A stretch of 25,706 nucleotides of DNA from Euprymna scolopes. Its lineage: Eukaryota > Mollusca > Cephalopoda > Sepiida > Sepiolidae. Under the pieces are notes generated by a model. It was given only the letters and a program-made list of their open reading frames with translations. It searched no databases and was not told the origin of the DNA. The stretch is from NCBI GenBank assembly GCA_024364805.1, contig CM044513.1:28829119-28854824 (forward strand), given 5' to 3'. The position numbers and the translations under genes were made by a program. Below are positions 21,829 through 25,706 of the stretch, in pieces; position 1 is the first letter of the stretch; every line of letters starts with the position of its first letter.

Positions 21829-22062
21829 GGGTCATTCCAAAAGTAAAGCCTCCTAATTAAGTTGAAGAGCTACAAAGACGATGGCTGAGCGTCCAGAGTG
21901 CGCTTTGTTATATGATTTGTTCTGAAAGTAATGCCTCCTACTTTTTACTCAAAAAGTTGAAAAGCTAAGAAGACGGGAACGGTAGCATTAAAACAGGCGA
22001 CCTTTTGTGTTCCAGAACTTATTTTTCTACGCAGTCACTACCATTCTCAATGCACTTCTGCT
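21829..22062 (-). mobile_element. mariner-like transposon end, with duplicated terminus
   Basis: GGGTCATTCCAAAAGTAAAG then CCTCC (21829-21853), and again TTCTGAAAGTAATGCCTCC (21920-21938), resemble mariner terminal inverted repeats. Both are followed by a GTTGAA(G/A)AGCTA motif and AGACG. On the minus strand, 22055-22020 reads as a C-terminal transposase-like KCIENGSDCVEK before a stop. The orientation is that of a 3' end. The remaining transposase is absent, so it is a dead fragment. The two similar termini lie about 90 bases apart. Confidence 0.65.
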
Positions 22063-22069
22063 AGGAACA

Positions 22070-22212
22070 CAAAAGATCCGTTGTCTGACTCTGCTATATC
22101 GTTACTTTTATGGTAGGAGCTCGACAGAGCTTCAATCTAAGGTCCATCCCTGCAAAACGTTTACAACAGATACACGCCTAGTTGCAACAACCAACAACTT
22201 CTCGCACACACG

Positions 22213-22280
<68 letters not shown>

Positions 22281-22440
22281 AAAACTAAACGAAAATTCCA
22301 TAAGCAAAGTTTCTTCCCTAGAACTCTCCGTCTGTGGAAGACAAATATCGTAGGTCTGCTTCCCGGCTGACTATAACATGATCGTGTTTAAGTCCAATGT
22401 GAATAAATCCTTATTGAGCCGTCCACTTTACTAATCTAGC
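22070..22440 (+). mobile_element. LINE fragment, same family as 5343-6520, split by (CT)n
   Basis: The plus frame reads CLTLLYRYFYGRSSTELQSK and then, after the CT array, FHKQSFFPRTLRLW. This is the C-terminal end of the same reverse transcriptase type (LSYRRNVA..., SFFPRTARLWN-like). At 22216-22276 a (CT)n microsatellite adds a run of Leu-Ser codons where related elements carry a short Ser/Leu stretch. After 22380 frames decay into the 3' UTR. Only the last part of the element is present, and it adjoins the mariner end. Confidence 0.8.
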
Positions 22441-22784
22441 CCTACCTAAGTGCCACATGACTGATGTTACTGTCTTACCATCTATCCAATATTTATCCTA
22501 GAGCGGCCTCCGAGCTTTGATAACAGGGGATCCCTCAGGTAAAAAATCAATGATGCATCTCTGCTTCTGATGCACGTGCATGACAGGTATTATTTTCTAG
22601 AGTCTCACACCGTTAATATCTGCAACAGAGCTGAAACTTTCAGGTCATGAATGCATAAGTTCAGTAACAATGCAATTTGCCATCCTCTCTGATCCATTCA
22701 GGCGGAATAAGAAAATAGGAAGCATTTTGAAGGATACAGAATTTTATAAAAGCTTAAATATATTAAAATTTGGTCTATATTTAG

Positions 22785-22786
<2 letters not shown>
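22441..22786. other. Unassigned DNA
   Basis: The first part may be decayed LINE 3' UTR. Nothing else is recognised. Confidence 0.35.

Positions 22787-22831
<45 letters not shown>
22787..22831. repeat. (TA)n microsatellite
   Basis: Pure TA array of about 45 bases. Confidence 0.97.
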
Positions 22832-22835
<4 letters not shown>

Positions 22836-23120
22836 CATTAATCAGAAGTAATTTTTTCAGGGCATTCATTGTCAGGCCCAAATATCACATGACATGTTAT
22901 TGTAAACCAACACAGACTGAATTTGATGAAAAACATTATCATTTTATTTATTTATCTATTTATTTATTGCAAATTAGTCCACCGGGCAAATTATTTCTTG
23001 TAATATATAATAATGAATAAATGATTGATTCTATAACAATACATACGCAATCTGCATAAATTAAAATATCATGTTTAAGCGTATTGTACGATAGGGCAAC
23101 GCCGGACGTCCAGCTAGTAG
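22836..23120 (-). repeat. Dispersed repeat family F, inverted copy
   Basis: Read on the minus strand it begins CTAGCTGGACGTCCGGCGTT and includes AATACGCTTAAACATGATAT, as in 4767-4864. Further in, it shares ATCAAATTC, then AATAACATGTCA and GATATTTGGGC, with 24490-24560. The (TTTA)n stretch at about 22941-22970 lies between these parts. Confidence 0.65.
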
Positions 23121-23242
23121 GAAATAAGCCTTCGGGAAACAAACGTTGATTAATTTAGTTTTACTATTAGAATAGAGAAGTAGTTTTTGCGTGTGCGCTT
23201 TTTAGTTTATACCGTACGTATTTTCATAAAAACTTAATTCAC

Positions 23243-23247
<5 letters not shown>

Positions 23248-23275
<28 letters not shown>

Positions 23276-23282
23276 TGTATGA
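23248..23282. repeat. (GTAT)n microsatellite
   Basis: About eight GTAT units. Confidence 0.95.
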
Positions 23283-23680
23283 ATTAATTTAATATAATAC
23301 ATGTGTGTGCGTGTGCATAAAGCATACATTCTGTTTCTTATATACACAACTATCCTATCAATAACTTGTGCGCTAGACACTACTAAGCTTAACACCTTTC
23401 GCGCACTTGCATAACGAAAAGAGGGGCATTACTCAGCAGGCAGCGGCAAACAATTCCCGGGTATCTTCGTAAATATGCAGTGAAGTTCGTTACTATAGTA
23501 ACCGCCCTGTGAATCACACTCGAGAATAAAACTCTAAACCCGAAAAGATAAAGAGTGAATAAAGGGAAAAATACCGACCTATTTTTGACAGCAAATGGAA
23601 AATTTCGAATGGGGGCATAAGGTATGCCTTCAAACGATTCCCACTTTCTTTTCACACACGTATATCTCTATTTATATAAA
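23283..23680. other. GC-richer patch, possible regulatory DNA
   Basis: 23385-23640 has more G+C and CpG than its surroundings. It carries a 14-base perfect palindrome GTTACTATAGTAAC at 23489-23502, similar to the RFX-factor X-box (GTTGCCATGGCAAC type). On the minus strand a TATATAAAT box lies at about 23671-23679 and an 88-codon frame starts at 23655. The start codon is too close to the box for the two to belong together, and the frame matches nothing known. Confidence 0.25.
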
Positions 23681-24271
23681 CGTTAGCTTGTGTACATGCT
23701 TATATGTCTGTAAGGATAGGATCTACTTCTAAATTAACCGATACTTGTGAGTGTTGCAACACAGTTACAAGGCGTACGGGTGGGTAATGTGGGTAATATT
23801 TAGTTTTAGTTTTACGGAAACGGGGAAGTAGAATCTTAAATCCTTCGTGAAAAGTACGTATATCTTTTGGGGAAGTTAAATAGATATTTCACAACAATTT
23901 ATAGAAATATCCTAACTTTCAGGGGGGGCTTCTTTTCTTGTCTTTTTTGTAGTTATTAAAGACTTTTTTTTTGCAGGTTGTCAAGTGTATAATATGAACA
24001 AATCGTTTGAATATTAAGATATTTCAGATTTGCATTAAATGTTATCCATATTCATTAAATAAAATTAAGATGCGATTATTTTTAATTTCTTAAGTCCCCT
24101 TAAGCTTAAAATTTTTATATATTTTCTAGAACCACATGTAACTGTTGTTAACTAAGATTTAAATAAGGATTCTATGCATAAGGTTTAATAGCAATATGTT
24201 AGTTTTAATCTTCGTAAAAGCATATAAGTCATGCAGAGAACTATTTATATCCTTCCTGAGACGGGTATTCT

Positions 24272-24275
<4 letters not shown>
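23681..24275. other. AT-rich unassigned DNA
   Basis: No gene or repeat recognised. Confidence 0.4.

Positions 24276-24306
<31 letters not shown>
24276..24306. repeat. (TA)n microsatellite
   Basis: Pure TA array next to the start of a family G piece. Confidence 0.95.
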
Positions 24307-24309
<3 letters not shown>

Positions 24310-24470
24310 TAGCATTTTCCCAAATCTCAGTACCCTTTATATCAAATTTCGAGTCTGTAGACTTAAAATTGACAGTTATTGCGTAGGGAAATGTGCACAC
24401 ACAGACATACAAATACACAGACAGACAGATACACAGACACGTTAACTTTTATATATAGATAGATATGAAA
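24302..24470 (+). repeat. Dispersed repeat family G piece
   Basis: It starts ACACTAGCATTTTCCC beside the TA array, includes TTTCGAGTCTGTAGAC and an ACACACAGACATACA run, and ends TTTTATATATAGATAG. The order of parts matches the copies at 5235-5342 and (reversed) 25510-25660. Confidence 0.6.
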
Positions 24471-24479
24471 AATAAATAA

Positions 24480-24704
24480 TGACGATGTCGTTCATCAAAT
24501 TCCTTTTATATTTTTTACGATAACATGTCAGCTGATATTTGGGCTTAACACTTAATATCGTAGAAAAGTAACTGATTAAAAAAAAAGATTAATGTGTAGT
24601 TTAAAAAAATGCAAACGAAGAAATAAATTGCGGTGATTATAAATGGTACCTGTTTTTTAATCGTAAATTGAGCTCATTAACAAGAAAAAAAAATAAAATA
24701 AAAT
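24480..24704 (-). repeat. SINE body shared with 22836-22966
   Basis: GTTCATCAAATTC, CGATAACATGTCAGCTGATA then TTTGGGC, and a GTAACTGATT string recur in inverse orientation at 22850-22950. Together with the tRNA-like head at 24705-24774, this is read as a minus-strand SINE body after an A/T-rich spacer. Confidence 0.6.
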
Positions 24705-24774
24705 GGCGAGGTACACCCGGGATTGAACAGGAAATCATTCAATCTGTAGTTGAATGCTCTACCACTATATCGCC
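24705..24774 (-). repeat. tRNA-Cys-like SINE head or tRNA pseudogene
   Basis: The 70-base minus-strand sequence begins GGCGATATAGTGGTAGAGCA and ends GGGTGTACCTCGCC. Five acceptor pairs form (GGCGA / TCGCC). The anticodon arm is perfect (TTCAA, loop CTACAGA, TTGAA), with anticodon ACA, which would read Cys. A TGGTAGAG A box and a TTCAATCCCGGG B box are present. The D arm is shortened and two acceptor positions do not pair, so it is a relic head rather than a working tRNA. Confidence 0.7.
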
Positions 24775-24890
24775 AGGTCTCAATTTTTATTTAAGATGAA
24801 ATCATTGACTAATATTTTATTTTCTCCCTTTCCGGTGTAACGTATAAAAAGTCCCTTGTAAACATTCTTTTTTATCTGTAAAAAAAAAAA

Positions 24891-25173
24891 AACAATTTTT
24901 ACGATCGGACTTTTTGGATTTTCGATACTTATCGGATGAATTTCTGTACAAAACATATCTACGAACACTATCAGACATAAGTTAGCTTTGTGGGAAATTT
25001 GCAAAAGATAAGCCCAGCCGTTTCGTAACCTATAAAGGAAGGAACTCACGGCTTATCTTTTGCAAATTTCACACAAAGCTAACTTATGTCTGGCGGTGTT
25101 CGTAGATATGTTTTGTACAGAAATTCATCCGATAAGTATCGAAATTCCAAAAAGTCCGATCGTAAAAATTGTT
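24891..25173. repeat. 124-bp inverted repeat, about 96% identical arms
   Basis: The left arm 24891-25014 and right arm 25050-25173 are reverse complements with about five differences over 124 bases, separated by 35 bases. T-rich stretches extend the similarity outward (TCTGTAAAA... at 24876 and ...TTTTACAG ending near 25240). The arm sequence resembles the last part of repeat family H (9740-9890). The matching open frames on the two strands come from this symmetry and are not genes. Confidence 0.9.
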
Positions 25174-25245
25174 TGGTTTTGTTTTGTTTTCTTGTTGTTT
25201 TTTGTTTGTTTGGTTTTTTTTGTTTGGTTTTTTTTTACAGTTTTC
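25174..25245 (+). repeat. T/G-rich low-complexity stretch
   Basis: About 65 bases almost entirely of T and G (GTTTTG and GTTTGG words), an expansion of the T run bordering the inverted repeat. Confidence 0.85.
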
Positions 25246-25509
25246 TTATATATGGGTAGTTGAATTGCATTCACTAGCAAAAGATCTAGCTATTTTACAT
25301 ATTCTTTTAAACGTTCATTTTAATTAATTCCCTATCAGTTGCTCCGTTTTTTTAATGGGATAATCATATTTAGTTAACTATTACGTGTAATTATATTAAT
25401 GCAGATATTCTACATGATTTATACTTGCATAATATTTGCGTAAAAAGCTTATAGTAAACAAAAAAATGTTTCCATATTTATGTATACGTATATATTTTTG
25501 TTTAACAAA
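25246..25509. other. AT-rich unassigned DNA
   Basis: No gene or repeat recognised. Confidence 0.4.
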
Positions 25510-25706
25510 TTTGCCTACCAAACTCCTCCTAGAGTTTTTGGTCTACAGACATGAAACTTCATATATGGTATTTGAATACATGCAAAACTTTCTATTTGGG
25601 TTTTAGCCCGGAAAAATCGATGCAAAAGTGTGAAAATTACAAAAGATGAAATTTTTCAGGTGAAGTTCGAACGCCGGCATTACGAATGCATAACGCAGTA
25701 GCTATT
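25510..25706 (-). repeat. Dispersed repeat family G with tRNA-like head, cut by window end
   Basis: The minus strand, starting from the window end, shows a tRNA-like 3' half: ATGCATTCGTAATGCC as an anticodon-arm-like hairpin, then a B box GCGTTCGAACTTC at about 25674-25662. The body then carries AAATACCATATATGAAG and TTTCATGTCTGTAGACCAAA, matching 5235-5342. This ties family G to a tRNA-headed SINE. The 5' half lies outside the window. Confidence 0.6.

Noticed and set aside
24780-25263. Two similar proteins on opposite strands
   Set aside because: They mirror each other because of the 124-bp inverted repeat. They are not paralogous genes.

Overview
The window looks like intergenic or intronic DNA from an animal genome, most likely a lophotrochozoan and plausibly a cephalopod mollusc. 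The reasons are indirect. It is AT-rich with many long (TA)n arrays. It carries several tRNA-derived SINE heads, 5'-truncated non-LTR retrotransposons with an LWAGAS-type reverse transcriptase C-terminus, a mariner end and Ty3/Gypsy fragments. I cannot name the species. I found no host gene that I can support well; four weak promoter or exon candidates are marked as such. An 881-base assembly gap lies at 10906-11786.

Layout. 1-174 is the edge of a 58-bp tandem repeat. 692-900 is a long fold-back. 1849-2011 and 3478-3661 hold weak promoter/exon candidates. 4767-5342 is a patchwork of dispersed repeat pieces around a (TA)n array, followed by a 5'-truncated LINE (5343-6520) with its own (AAAT)n tail and a 36-bp tandem repeat. 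7661-8393 is an unusual purine-rich block with a hammerhead-like core motif on the minus strand and a (TTA)n array framed by an inverted repeat. 9012-10245 holds a SINE and two copies of one dispersed repeat facing each other tail to tail. After the gap, 13552-14850 holds a SINE head, another dispersed repeat and the 3' end of a Gypsy fossil.

16125-16400 can be drawn as a multi-branched fold and begins with a 5S-rRNA-like string. 17618-19985 is a second, broken Gypsy fossil with gag-like, protease-like and integrase-end parts plus a 3' LTR. 21829-22062 is a mariner end, adjoining a second LINE fragment whose reverse transcriptase codons have been swollen by a (CT)n microsatellite. 22836-25706 is again a mosaic of SINE and dispersed repeat pieces, including a 124-bp inverted repeat with about 96% identical arms (24891-25173).

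No genes work together here. The story is repeat dynamics: SINE and other repeat ends flanked by (TA)n arrays, two independent tail-to-tail inverted pairs of one repeat family, and only the 3' parts of retroelements being kept. All repeat names are by eye; no database was searched.
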